From Sedimentitalea todarodis (GTDB lineage: Bacteria; Pseudomonadota; Alphaproteobacteria; Rhodobacterales; Rhodobacteraceae): DNA of 64,000 nucleotides. The position numbers and the translations under genes are program-made. Shown here piece after piece: positions 16,688-24,753 of this stretch (the stretch's first letter is position 1; each line of letters opens with the position of its first letter). The stretch is taken from the NCBI RefSeq assembly GCF_032595355.1, contig NZ_JASMWN010000005.1, positions 1 through 64,000 on the forward strand, given 5' to 3'. The notes below the pieces were generated by a model that ran no database searches, was not told the DNA's origin, and saw nothing but the letters and a program-made list of their open reading frames with translations.

Positions 16688-17683
16688 TCAGGCATTCACA
16701 TCGACGACGACGCGGCCTTTCACCTGGCCGTTCAGGATATCGGCCCCCAATTGCGGCAAATCGCTCAGCGTTGCGGGCTGTACCATCGCCTCAAGCTTGT
16801 CCATCGGCAGATCGTTTGCGATCCGCGTCCAGGCGCGCAGACGGTTGTCATAAGGCTGCATCACGCTGTCGATCCCCAACAGGTTCACGCCCCGCAGGAT
16901 GAACGGCGTGATCAGCGCCCCTTCGATTGCCGCGCCTCCCGCAAGTCCGATGGCCGCCACCGAAGTCCCGTATTTCATCTGCTTGAGCACCCGGCCCAGC
17001 ATGACGCCGGACACCGCGTCGACACACCCTGCCCAAACCTCGCTTTCCAACGGCTTGCGGGTGGCTTCGGTCAGCTCTTCACGGGCAACGATCTGCGTCG
17101 CCCCGATGCTGCGCAGATACGGCTCCTGCTCCGGGCGTCCGGTCACGGCAGCGACCTCATGGCCCAGATGCGCCAGAATCGCGGTGGCAACAGAGCCGAC
17201 ACCGCCAGCGGCCCCGGTCACCAGGACCGGGCCGTGCCCCGGCTTCAGCCCATGATCCTCAAGCGCCATCACCGCCAGCATCGCGGTAAACCCGGCAGTC
17301 CCCACGGCCATTGCCGCGCGCGTGTCCAGCCCCTCTGGCAACGGAACCAACCAATCGGCATTCACCCGCGCCTTTTGCGTGTAGCCGCCCCAATGCGCTT
17401 CGCCGACGCGCCAGCCGGTCAGAACCACCTTGTCGCCCGGCTTGTAGCGGTCATCGGATGACTCCTCGACGGTTCCGGCAAGATCAATACCCGGCACATG
17501 CGGGTATTTCCGCACCAATCCGGCACCGGGCCCGATGCACAGACCATCCTTGTAGTTCACCGTCGAGTACTCCACCGCCACGGTCACGTCTCCATGCGGC
17601 AGATCATCCAGACCAAGCTGCGTTACGGCCGCGCTGGTCTTGCCGCTCTCTTCGTCCTTGTTCACAACCAATGCGTTGAACAT
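16688..17683 (-). CDS. acuI: Acrylyl-CoA reductase AcuI (YhdH family)
   Basis: 331-residue zinc-independent medium-chain reductase that turns toxic acryloyl-CoA into propionyl-CoA with NADPH, a key step in DMSP and acrylate breakdown. The NADPH site VLVTGAAGGVGSVA is near 150-163, and the family segment VNYKDGL is near 45. ATG at 17683 (MFNALVVNKDE) follows AAGGAG with a six-base spacer, which settles the start against a longer frame. It lies 111 bases downstream of dmdA, the arrangement found in Ruegeria pomeroyi, where the two are co-transcribed. Confidence 0.93.
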   Translation of the reverse strand: MFNALVVNKDEESGKTSAAVTQLGLDDLPHGDVTVAVEYSTVNYKDGLCIGPGAGLVRKYPHVPGIDLAGTVEESSDDRYKPGDKVVLTGWRVGEAHWGGYTQKARVNADWLVPLPEGLDTRAAMAVGTAGFTAMLAVMALEDHGLKPGHGPVLVTGAAGGVGSVATAILAHLGHEVAAVTGRPEQEPYLRSIGATQIVAREELTEATRKPLESEVWAGCVDAVSGVMLGRVLKQMKYGTSVAAIGLAGGAAIEGALITPFILRGVNLLGIDSVMQPYDNRLRAWTRIANDLPMDKLEAMVQPATLSDLPQLGADILNGQVKGRVVVDVNA

Positions 17684-17749
17684 CTCAAACTCCTTCATGT
17701 TCCGACCACACAATCCGCGCGGCCCTGCTTGTCTTTGCTGATTTCAGCT

Positions 17750-17774
17750 TTGCAAAAATACTCCCGCCGGAGGC
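17750..17774. repeat. AAAAATACTCC-type intergenic motif
   Basis: TTGCAAAAATACTCCCGCC with a short CTCCCGCCGGAG palindrome between dmdA and acuI. A related AAATACTCCGGGGG stretch follows the thioesterase gene at 28386-28400. I recall this motif as frequent between genes in Rhodobacteraceae; its role is unclear. Confidence 0.4.
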
Positions 17775-17794
17775 ATCCGACCTGCCCGTTCGCG

Positions 17795-18904
17795 CTAGAG
17801 CCAGAAGGACTCGCGCACGATCGCCTTGCGCAGCCCGTCCGGTGCGGCGACTTCGATTTCGGTATCCGGGTCCCAATGGGTCATCCGGACCATTCCGATG
17901 GCGACGTTGGTGTCGAAATCCGGACTCCAGGCGGCCGAACTCACCCGCCCGACCGGTTTGCCATTTGCCGTCAGCGGCCACCAGCGATCGCAGCCCGGCA
18001 CCGGCGGTCCGTCAATCTCGATCGCGCGCAACTGCTGCACCGGACCTTCCTTGGCGACCCGCAGCAAGGCGTCGCGGCCGATGCAGCCAATGGCCGTGTG
18101 CGTGTTGCAGAACCGCCCCAGCCCGCATTCATGTGGGGTGTTGTCATCCGTCATGTCATTGCCATAGCTCAACAGCCCGGCCTCGATCCTCTCGATCAGG
18201 TTCGGACAGCCTGCGTGGACATCCAGGGCCCTGCCCGCCTCCATCAACGCATTCCACAAAGGCATGCCGATATCGCTGCCCTCGACATAGATTTCAAAGC
18301 CGCCCTGCTTGGAATAGCCGGAGCGTGCGATCACCATATCGCGCCCCTGAAAATCAAACACGCCAAAACGAAAGAACCGGATATCGCTCACGGAATCGCC
18401 AAAGACCTGCGCCATGAGATCATCGGCCTTTGGTCCCTGTACCGCCAGCGGTGAGACATCGGGCTCGTCCACCAGCACATCCAGCCGCCAGCCGATCGCC
18501 GTCGCCCGCACCCAATAGAGCAGATCGCTGTCGGCTATCGAAATCCACCATCGGTCCTCGGCCAGTTTGACCGCAACCGGATCGTTCAGCATACCGCCGG
18601 TTTCGTCCACGATCGGCACATAGTAGCATTGCCCGGGTGTCATGCGACGCAGGTCGCGCGGTGTCAGCATCTGCATCAGGCGCCCGGCGTCCGGCCCGCG
18701 CAACTCCACCTGCCGTTCGCAGGCCACGTCCCAGATCTGAACCGCCTCCTTGAGGTGGCGGTAATCTTCCTGAACGCTGCGAAACATCGTTGGGAGCAAC
18801 ATATGGTTGTAGACCGTATAGGCCCTGACCCCCGCAGCCTCGACCCCGTCAGAGAACGGCGTCCTGCGCAGCCGGCGCGAGGGAGACAACACGGGCGCGG
18901 CCAT
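17795..18904 (-). CDS. dmdA: Dimethylsulfoniopropionate demethylase
   Basis: 369-residue GcvT-fold enzyme that moves a methyl group from DMSP to tetrahydrofolate, giving methylmercaptopropionate. The first 20 residues (APVLSPSRRLRRTPFSDGV), the YTVYNHMLLPTMF segment and the folate-binding YSKQGGFEIYVE region near 200-211 fit DmdA rather than glycine-cleavage T protein. ATG at 18904 has GAGGAGG seven bases upstream and overlaps the preceding stop (TGATG), so it is translationally coupled to the DinB gene. acuI follows. A longer frame reaching 19144 is an artefact of an upstream start. Confidence 0.9.
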   Translation of the reverse strand: MAAPVLSPSRRLRRTPFSDGVEAAGVRAYTVYNHMLLPTMFRSVQEDYRHLKEAVQIWDVACERQVELRGPDAGRLMQMLTPRDLRRMTPGQCYYVPIVDETGGMLNDPVAVKLAEDRWWISIADSDLLYWVRATAIGWRLDVLVDEPDVSPLAVQGPKADDLMAQVFGDSVSDIRFFRFGVFDFQGRDMVIARSGYSKQGGFEIYVEGSDIGMPLWNALMEAGRALDVHAGCPNLIERIEAGLLSYGNDMTDDNTPHECGLGRFCNTHTAIGCIGRDALLRVAKEGPVQQLRAIEIDGPPVPGCDRWWPLTANGKPVGRVSSAAWSPDFDTNVAIGMVRMTHWDPDTEIEVAAPDGLRKAIVRESFWL

Positions 18905-19416
18905 CAGGCAACCTCCTCTGGCATGAAAATCAGATCGCTGACAGGAGCGGCCAGACCCGCTGCGGTCATCATCGCGTGCACCTGTCCGCGATGATGGGTC
19001 TGATGATTGAACATATGGACGACGCAAAACGCCATGGGCTTGCTCATATCGCGGTCCGCTACACCGGAGTACCAGACCAGATCGCCCTGAAGATCGCTGT
19101 TGTCCAGCGCGTCTGCCCACAGACGGATACGACCGTCCATGCAAACTCGCTCCGCCTCCCAGGCGCCCAGTGTCGGCACGAGGGTCGTACTCTTGTCGCC
19201 GGGCACTTCCGGCGCGGTTCCGCCGTCAAAGCGCGACATCCAGATATGATCGCCCCACAAAAGATGGCTGAGCGTGCCAAGGATCGACCCAAAGAACGCG
19301 CCCCGGTCACGTGTCAGCTCTGCCGGGTCAACATCGCGCAGCAGATCGAACACCTGACGGTTCTGCCAGGTGTTGTACCGCGCCATCATCACGCAATACT
19401 CAGGGCCGATCTTCAT
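18904..19416 (-). CDS. DinB/YfiT-superfamily protein in the dmdA operon
   Basis: 170-residue four-helix-bundle protein. Histidines in LSHLLWGDHIWM (near 50), VVHMFNHQTHHRGQVH (near 132-146) form the usual three-His metal site of the DinB superfamily, whose members include thiol-dependent S-transferases. ATG at 19416 overlaps the stop of the DUF1326 gene by four bases (ATGA). Being wedged between DUF1326 and dmdA, it may handle a metal or thiol step linked to DMSP, but that is inference. Confidence 0.85.
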   Translation of the reverse strand: MKIGPEYCVMMARYNTWQNRQVFDLLRDVDPAELTRDRGAFFGSILGTLSHLLWGDHIWMSRFDGGTAPEVPGDKSTTLVPTLGAWEAERVCMDGRIRLWADALDNSDLQGDLVWYSGVADRDMSKPMAFCVVHMFNHQTHHRGQVHAMMTAAGLAAPVSDLIFMPEEVA

Positions 19417-20117
19417 TTTGGGCCATGCCAGTCGATCGGGCAAACTTCGGCCGACTTACCGCCGAAATCCCAGACCCGGCCATAATCGCGCACCTTGGAT
19501 TTAAGCCCACGCGCCACCATGATGTCCGGTCCCATCCAATATTTGCTGTTGGTCACCATGACCGGATGATCGGCGTCCTTGCCCTCGAGCATCTCGACCT
19601 CACCCTGGATCTTGCGCCCGATCGAGATGCGGCGGCGGTTGCCGTCCCGCTCGATCAGCACCGGCGCGCGTTCGGCCCCGATGATGTCGCTGACCAGCAT
19701 CGTGAACAACCCTGTTGTGCCGCCTGCAGCCCCGCTGAAAATTTGCAGAATACCGTTGTAGGCCTTGCCGCTGGCACGCTCGTCCACATAGGCGGCAACC
19801 TTCCATTGCCCCTCACCCATTCGGCCCGGGATATCGACCAGCAGACCGACATTCAGCCCAGACAAATCTTCGCCCTCGAAATGGCCTTCGTCGATGATGA
19901 TCCCCATCCAGGCATGGCAATGCCCTTCTGTCGGAGGATGCGCGCCCAGCGAGACGACGCAGGGACAAAACACATCACAAGAACAGTTCAGGATCAGTTC
20001 ACCCTTGATCGCCCAGTCCGTTGGCGTCATCTGACGCCGCTTCGGGTTCGGCATCCGACTGTCTATTCTCTGACTGATCGGCAGCTTGTCTGCATCCGGT
20101 CGCTTGTTCGTCGCCAT
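19413..20117 (-). CDS. DUF1326-domain protein
   Basis: 234-residue protein of unknown function. The core begins WAIKGELILNCSCDVFCPC; the clustered cysteines (CSCDVFCPC) are the defining DUF1326 feature and suggest metal binding. A basic, poorly conserved N-terminal tail precedes it. ATG at 20117 has GGAGG eight bases upstream and lies within a few bases of the DUF2182 stop at 20122. DUF1326 and DUF2182 genes are often neighbours; here they lead the operon that ends in dmdA. Confidence 0.88.
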   Translation of the reverse strand: MATNKRPDADKLPISQRIDSRMPNPKRRQMTPTDWAIKGELILNCSCDVFCPCVVSLGAHPPTEGHCHAWMGIIIDEGHFEGEDLSGLNVGLLVDIPGRMGEGQWKVAAYVDERASGKAYNGILQIFSGAAGGTTGLFTMLVSDIIGAERAPVLIERDGNRRRISIGRKIQGEVEMLEGKDADHPVMVTNSKYWMGPDIMVARGLKSKVRDYGRVWDFGGKSAEVCPIDWHGPK

Positions 20118-20121
20118 ATTT

Positions 20122-20913
20122 CTATCCTCCGAAGAACCAGGGCCAGCCAATCACCGCGATCCCCGCAGCGATCAATGCAAGCCCCATTGGCTTTGTTACA
20201 AAATGCCCAACTTGCGGTAGCTTCTCCACCACCATGAAGAGCGTCGCCGCCCCCATCCAGAGCAGGCTCATCACGCCGCCCACGAACCCGAGCGCCATGA
20301 AGCCCCAGCAACACCCGACGCAATAGGCACCCAGCCCCAGCCCCATTCGAAGGCCGCCGGCAAAGCCGGTGCGCCAACGACCCAGAAAATAGCTCATCGG
20401 GCTGTGGCAGACGCCATGGCAAAGTTCCTTGGTGCGCGTGAACTGGAACAGGCCCACCAAGATCAGCAGCCCCCCTGCCATCAGCGGCGACGTTGCAATC
20501 CCGAGCATGTCGATGACACCCCCGTAGAGCAGCGCCAGTTGCACACCCGCAATGGCCGCCGCAAACGCCAGCCAGACAATCAGATAGCCAAGCAGCACCG
20601 CCAACCAGCCGGCCCGGCTGCCATCGGCGCTTGCAATCAGGTCTTCGTAACTGCGCAGCGTGGGCACCAGCGTCGGCAACATCATCGCCGCCATCATCAC
20701 CGCCCACATCCAGAACAGCGGCCAGAAATGCGCCATCGGCATGTACATGTCCATGCGCGGATCCATCCGGCGCATTGCCTCGCCCATGGCTCCGGGCCGC
20801 CCGATCAGGTCAAGATCCATCCCGACGGCCATGGAATAAAGCACCCACCACGCCCACAGGATCGCGGCGAAGAAACCCAGCCAAAGACCGTTGCGAAGCA
20901 TTGCCACAGGCAC
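20122..20913 (-). CDS. DUF2182 membrane protein
   Basis: 263-residue integral membrane protein with about six helices. Family traits are the HFWPLFWMWAVMMAAMMLPT helix (near 60-78) and the CHGVCHSPM and CVGCCWGFM segments with Cys/His/Met that look like metal ligands. GTG at 20913 follows GGGAGG by five bases and is preferred to ATG at 20901; the frame extending to 21225 runs through the divergent regulator and is not real. First gene of the leftward run DUF2182-DUF1326-dinB-dmdA. Confidence 0.85.
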   Translation of the reverse strand: MPVAMLRNGLWLGFFAAILWAWWVLYSMAVGMDLDLIGRPGAMGEAMRRMDPRMDMYMPMAHFWPLFWMWAVMMAAMMLPTLVPTLRSYEDLIASADGSRAGWLAVLLGYLIVWLAFAAAIAGVQLALLYGGVIDMLGIATSPLMAGGLLILVGLFQFTRTKELCHGVCHSPMSYFLGRWRTGFAGGLRMGLGLGAYCVGCCWGFMALGFVGGVMSLLWMGAATLFMVVEKLPQVGHFVTKPMGLALIAAGIAVIGWPWFFGG

Positions 20914-20948
20914 GGCATCCTCCCTGTTCGCCCGACTCACCTCTTGCG

Positions 20949-20978
20949 TTTTAAATGTCAGACTTTTAAATGTCAGAC
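20949..20978. promoter_or_regulatory. Tandem operator-like repeat for the GntR regulator
   Basis: TTTTAAATGTCAGAC occurs twice without a gap (20949-20963, 20964-20978). Each copy holds TGTCAGAC, close to the TGTCTGACA core bound by FCD-type GntR regulators. The block overlaps the space where both divergent promoters must lie. Confidence 0.65.
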
Positions 20979-20980
20979 AA

Positions 20981-21733
20981 ATGAAAAGTGCACCGATGCA
21001 AATTGACCCCAACAGCAACGCGGATCTTTCCGCCCAGATCGCCACGTCGATTCGAGATGCGATCATGACGGGCGGGTTGATCGTGGACGAACGCCTGCCG
21101 TCCGAAGCCGAGCTGGCCGACCACTTTGCCGTCTCCCGCCCCACGGTACGCGAGGCGCTGAAACGGTTGGCGGCACAGTCGTTGATCCGCACGCAACGGG
21201 GAGCTTCTGGCGGGGCCTTTGTCAACCGGCTCAGCTATCCGGAGGCTTATTCCCAGCAGATCACCACCTCAACCCTGCTCCTGTCGATGAACGCGGTCAG
21301 TTTTGAAACAGCCTGCGAAGCGCGCTATGCGATGGAGCGCGCCTGTGCGTCGCTGTCTGCCGCGCGCAGAACTGCGGATCATCTTGCCACCATGCGCGCC
21401 GAGATTTTCAGGCAGGGCCAACCCGGCCTGACGGACGAAGCATTCTGTGCGTCTGATGTCGCATTCCACCGGGCGTTGGTGGATGGGGCTGGCAACCCCG
21501 TGCTGTCCTATCAACTCGCCGGTGCGGTCGAGGCGATGCAGCCCTTGATGAACATAATCACGTTCACCGCCCGCTCGCGCGAGGCGATTGTCAATCTGCA
21601 CACCGACATTGCCAACGCGATAGAATCGCAGGACGGCGCGGCCGCAAGCGCCGCGCTCACCGCGCTCGAAACCGAAACGCTTGCGCTGGCCCAAAGCGTC
21701 TTTGCCGCGCGCGCAAAACCCCTCGGCCAATGA
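20981..21733 (+). CDS. GntR-family (FadR/FCD type) transcription regulator, likely of the DMSP locus
   Basis: 250-residue repressor-type protein. The winged-helix reads LPSEAELADHFAVSRPTVREALKRL near 35-60, and the C-terminal FCD ligand domain has ARYAMERACASLSA and HRALVDGAGNPVLSYQL with metal-binding Asp/His positions. The start is ATG 20981 or 20996, immediately after the tandem TTTTAAATGTCAGAC block; neither has a strong ribosome site, so a leaderless message is possible. Divergent orientation to the dmdA operon suggests control of it and of itself. Confidence 0.87.
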   Translation: MKSAPMQIDPNSNADLSAQIATSIRDAIMTGGLIVDERLPSEAELADHFAVSRPTVREALKRLAAQSLIRTQRGASGGAFVNRLSYPEAYSQQITTSTLLLSMNAVSFETACEARYAMERACASLSAARRTADHLATMRAEIFRQGQPGLTDEAFCASDVAFHRALVDGAGNPVLSYQLAGAVEAMQPLMNIITFTARSREAIVNLHTDIANAIESQDGAAASAALTALETETLALAQSVFAARAKPLGQ

Positions 21734-21801
21734 CGAGACCGGCAATGCGCCCGCGCCAGGGTTCAAGCCTCGGGTTTGTGCGCCAGATCGCACAGCGCCG
21801 A

Positions 21802-21830
21802 TTGCATCCGCGCACTTCCCTGCCTATATT
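21802..21830 (+). promoter_or_regulatory. Promoter of the tmRNA gene
   Basis: TTGCAT (21802-21807), 17-base spacer, TATATT (21825-21830). It would start transcription near 21837, at the expected 5' end of the acceptor piece. Confidence 0.65.
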
Positions 21831-21836
21831 GTGACT

Positions 21837-22150
21837 GTCCTTCGGGACTATGGACATAAACGCGCTCGTAATAAGCGGATCGGACCCGGGGGCGGTACCC
21901 GGCGGCTCCACCAAATATCCCTCATTTGGGGATCATGGGGCCGAAATAGGATCGACGAACGTCTAAAGGGGTTAGCTTTGTCTCGGCGGTCTGCCACCGT
22001 TACCGGCGAAAAAAGTACAATTGCAAATGACAATCGTGCTCCGGTTGCCGTTGCTGCGTAAGCAGTAACAGTACCGAAACTTAAGCCCTTGCGCCTAGCA
22101 GTGTAAGGCGGGGTTCGCAGGCACCTGGCAACAGAAGCCTGCACTTTTCA
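21837..22150 (+). ncRNA. ssrA: tmRNA, circularly permuted two-piece type
   Basis: Rescues stalled ribosomes by trans-translation. The order is permuted: the acceptor piece comes first and ends in CCACCA at 21908-21913, after its T-arm (ACCCGGGGGCGGTACCC); a short removed segment follows; the coding piece begins GGGGCCGAAATAG at 21937. GGGGCCG pairs with CGGCTCC of the acceptor end to rebuild the 7-bp stem. The tag frame starts at 22023 and encodes ANDNRAPVAVAA with TAA at 22059-22061, close to the R. sphaeroides tag. Outer ends are estimated from promoter and terminator. Confidence 0.93.
22117..22148 (+). terminator. 3' hairpin and T-run of the tmRNA gene
   Basis: GCAGGC (22117-22122) pairs with GCCTGC (22137-22142), followed by ACTTTT. 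Likely terminator of the ssrA transcript; part of the stem may belong to the mature RNA. Confidence 0.6.
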
Positions 22151-22219
22151 CGTAGTTTCAGATCCAAAGAACGCGCTCGCAAAGCCCGTCTCGCATTTGT
22201 CCTCGACCCGTTTTGGGAT

Positions 22220-22293
22220 TGGAGCGGGTGAGGAGAATCGAACTCCCGTCATCTGGTTGGGAACCAGGTGCTCTACCATTGAGCTACACCCGC
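22220..22293 (-). tRNA. tRNA-Gly (anticodon CCC)
   Basis: 74 bases including an encoded CCA. Acceptor stem GCGGGTG/CACCCGC, D-arm AGCTCAATGGTAGAGC, anticodon loop TTCCCAA giving CCC, T-arm GGGAGTTCGATTCTCC. Reads GGG glycine codons. Confidence 0.97.
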
Positions 22294-22555
22294 AGCGCGC
22301 ATCGGGATAGCGGAACGACGTGAGCCACGCAAGTTCAAAAGGGTGCGCAAGGCCTGGCAGGCGATGGCGCCCTGCCCATCCCGCGTTGGTATTGTGCACT
22401 TGCAACGACGTTCTGGCCGTGTCGTCTCACTCTCTTTCAGAAGAGTGCTTTGGACCGCAACTTAGGGGGACAATTGCGGATTTTTCCCCGTTTTCGGTGT
22501 GACGTCAGCGGCTAGATCCAGATGTATACCGACCAAACCGAAACTGGAGACCCAA

Positions 22556-22741
22556 ATGACAATGTTCCTGACCAACGCGGCCCGGTCAATCTTCTTTCTC
22601 GGCCCGGTTTCCGACACCCAGGCGTATTGCGCCAAAGAGGTGGTCCGCGAAAACTCAAAGGTTCAGCATCACCTGCGAGCCGAATACGCAGACCTGTTCG
22701 AAGCCGACCTGCGTTCTTCTCCAACTGCGCCAACAGCATAG
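22556..22741 (+). CDS. Small hypothetical protein
   Basis: 61-residue frame not recognised. GGAG six bases before ATG 22556 is a good ribosome site. It has a weakly hydrophobic start (FLTNAARSIFFLGPV), a single Cys near 23 and a charged second half (RENSKVQHHLRAEYADLFEADL). No membrane segment is certain. It stands alone, convergent with the ribbon-helix-helix gene and separated from the tRNA by a 262-base gap. Real but unknown is my best guess. Confidence 0.45.
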   Translation: MTMFLTNAARSIFFLGPVSDTQAYCAKEVVRENSKVQHHLRAEYADLFEADLRSSPTAPTA

Positions 22742-22759
22742 CGCTGAAGAACAGGCGCA

Positions 22760-23011
22760 TCACGTGCTGGACGACTCTGCCGACAGTTCCTCTAGCCGCG
22801 CCTCGTAGTGCGCCAGCACAAACAACCGGATGGCCGTCGCCAACCCCGCCGATGTGCCGCGCTCTTCGTCTATCCGGGCCGCCAGTACATTGATCGGGAT
22901 AGACTGCTCTTCGGCAATTCTGCGGAACGCGGCCCAGAACGCGTCTTCGAGCGATACCGAGGTGCGATGCCCGCGCAGGGTCAGCGAGTGTTTCTTCGGA
23001 CGCCCGCTCAT
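22760..23011 (-). CDS. Ribbon-helix-helix domain protein
   Basis: 83-residue protein with a ribbon-helix-helix fold (RHH_4 type): basic N-terminal strand KKHSLTLRGHRTSVSLEDAF, then two helices through AIRLFVLAHYE. Such small proteins are putative DNA-binding regulators. Its ATG overlaps the DUF4169 stop by four bases, making a coupled fumC-DUF4169-RHH set that I believe is conserved in Rhodobacteraceae. Targets are unknown. Confidence 0.85.
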   Translation of the reverse strand: MSGRPKKHSLTLRGHRTSVSLEDAFWAAFRRIAEEQSIPINVLAARIDEERGTSAGLATAIRLFVLAHYEARLEELSAESSST

Positions 23012-23184
23012 TCCTCGGCCTTGTGACCATCCAGATCGCGCCGTGCCATTTCCGTGCGGGCGCGATCCAGTTTCTTTTCGCCCTTTGTCCGTCCGAACCT
23101 GACCGCATTTTCTTCGGCGCGGGAGGTCTTGTCAGCCCGCGCCTTGTCTTTGCGAAAACGGTTCAGGTTGACCGGCTTCGACAT
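23008..23184 (-). CDS. DUF4169-family small basic protein
   Basis: 58 residues, almost entirely charged: begins MSKPVNLNRFRKDKARADKT and ends DLDGHKAEE. The NLNRFRK and ENAVRFGRTK segments fit the DUF4169 family, whose function is unknown. The ATG overlaps the fumC stop by one base (TGATG) and its own stop overlaps the RHH start (ATGA), so all three should be translated from one message. A nucleic-acid or ribosome contact is plausible from charge only. Confidence 0.85.
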   Translation of the reverse strand: MSKPVNLNRFRKDKARADKTSRAEENAVRFGRTKGEKKLDRARTEMARRDLDGHKAEE

Positions 23185-24578
23185 CAGTCTTTGGGGCCGA
23201 CCATCTGCTCGGGCCGAACCACCTTTTCGAAGGTCTCCGCATCCACAAAGCCAAGCGCGATGGCCTCTTCCTTGAGCGTAGTGCCGTTCTTATGCGCGGT
23301 CTTTGCGACCTTTGTGGCGTTGTCGTACCCAATGGTCGGCGCCAGCGCCGTAACCAGCATAAGGCTCTCTTTCATCAGCTTGTCGATGCGCGGTTCATTG
23401 GCCTCGATGCCGTTCAGCATCCGCTCGGTAAAGCTGTCGGCAACGTCGCCGATAAGCTGGATCGACTGGAGCAGGTTATAGCTCATCATTGGATTGTAGA
23501 CGTTCAGTTCGAAATGGCCCTGGCTGCCGGCAAACTTGATCGCAGCGTCGTTGCCCATGACATGCGCGGCGACTTGCGTCATCGCCTCGGCCTGGGTCGG
23601 GTTGACCTTGCCCGGCATGATCGAGCTACCCGGCTCGTTTTCTGGCAGGATCAGTTCGCCCAACCCCGAGCGCGGGCCAGAACCGAGGAAACGGATGTCG
23701 TTGGCGATCTTGTACATCGATCCGGCAACCGTGGCCAATGCACCCGACATGAAAACCATGGCGTCATGGGCGGCCAGCGCTTCGAACTTGTTGGGAGCGG
23801 TGACAAACGGCAGATTGGTAATCTCGGCCATGTTGGCAGCGACCGTTTCGCCCCAGCCGTGCTTGGTGTTCAGCCCGGTGCCGACAGCGGTGCCACCCTG
23901 TGCGAGTTCATAGATTCCCGGCAGCGCCGCATTCACCCGAGCGATCCCCTGCCGGATCTGATGGGCGTAGCCCGAGAATTCCTGTCCCAGTGTCAGCGGT
24001 GTCGCATCCTGCGTGTGCGTGCGCCCAATCTTGATGATGTCCTTGAACTGTTCGGCCTTGGCCTCGAGCCCCGCGGCGAGTTTCTCAAGCCCCGGCATCA
24101 GCACGTCGCGGACACTCATCGCCGTCGCGATGTGCATGGCGGTCGGGAAGGTATCGTTGGAGGATTGCCCCATGTTGCAGTGATCGTTCGGGTGCACCGG
24201 GTCCTTGGAGCCGATGACGCCGCCAAGAATTTCTATCGCGCGGTTGGCGATCACCTCGTTTGAATTCATGTTGGACTGTGTGCCGGAGCCGGTCTGCCAG
24301 ACGACCAGGGGAAAGTTATCGTCAAACTTGCCGTCGACAACCTCACCAGCCGCTTGAATGATAGCATCGGCCAGTTTCGCATCCAGCGCCCCGGACGCCT
24401 TGTTGGCCTGCGCACAGGCCTGTTTGATTACGCCAAGCGCCCGCACAATGGCGACGGGCTGTTTTTCCCAGCCAATGGGGAAATTCTGAATGGACCGTTG
24501 GGTCTGCGCGCCCCAATACTTGTTGGTGGGGACCTCGAGCGGTCCAAAGCTATCGGTTTCGGTGCGGGTCTGGGACAT
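23184..24578 (-). CDS. fumC: Class II fumarate hydratase
   Basis: 464-residue iron-free fumarase of the TCA cycle (fumarate to malate), a homotetramer. The superfamily signature GSSIMPGKVNPTQ is near 318-330; the other active-site stretches are TGSGTQSNMN (near 98) and HPNDHCNMGQSSND (near 128-141). GGAG lies seven bases before the ATG. Length matches E. coli FumC (467). It leads the fumC-DUF4169-RHH cluster. Confidence 0.96.
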   Translation of the reverse strand: MSQTRTETDSFGPLEVPTNKYWGAQTQRSIQNFPIGWEKQPVAIVRALGVIKQACAQANKASGALDAKLADAIIQAAGEVVDGKFDDNFPLVVWQTGSGTQSNMNSNEVIANRAIEILGGVIGSKDPVHPNDHCNMGQSSNDTFPTAMHIATAMSVRDVLMPGLEKLAAGLEAKAEQFKDIIKIGRTHTQDATPLTLGQEFSGYAHQIRQGIARVNAALPGIYELAQGGTAVGTGLNTKHGWGETVAANMAEITNLPFVTAPNKFEALAAHDAMVFMSGALATVAGSMYKIANDIRFLGSGPRSGLGELILPENEPGSSIMPGKVNPTQAEAMTQVAAHVMGNDAAIKFAGSQGHFELNVYNPMMSYNLLQSIQLIGDVADSFTERMLNGIEANEPRIDKLMKESLMLVTALAPTIGYDNATKVAKTAHKNGTTLKEEAIALGFVDAETFEKVVRPEQMVGPKD

Positions 24579-24753
24579 GTTGGATCTCCGTCAGGTATGC
24601 GCTTGTATGCCATTTATCCGCCATGAGGGATCGGTGCAATCTGCCATCTGGGCGCAGGGCGCATCGCCACCGGGTTTCGGAGCAGCACTTGCATCATTGA
24701 GATTGCCGGATGACGCTGTAAGGTAGAGAGATCTCAGGAGGCAAAGCTTTCAG

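Noticed and set aside
18905..19144. Upstream extension of dmdA
   Set aside because: It overlaps the DinB gene in another frame; the ATG at 18904 has a strong ribosome site and matches family length.
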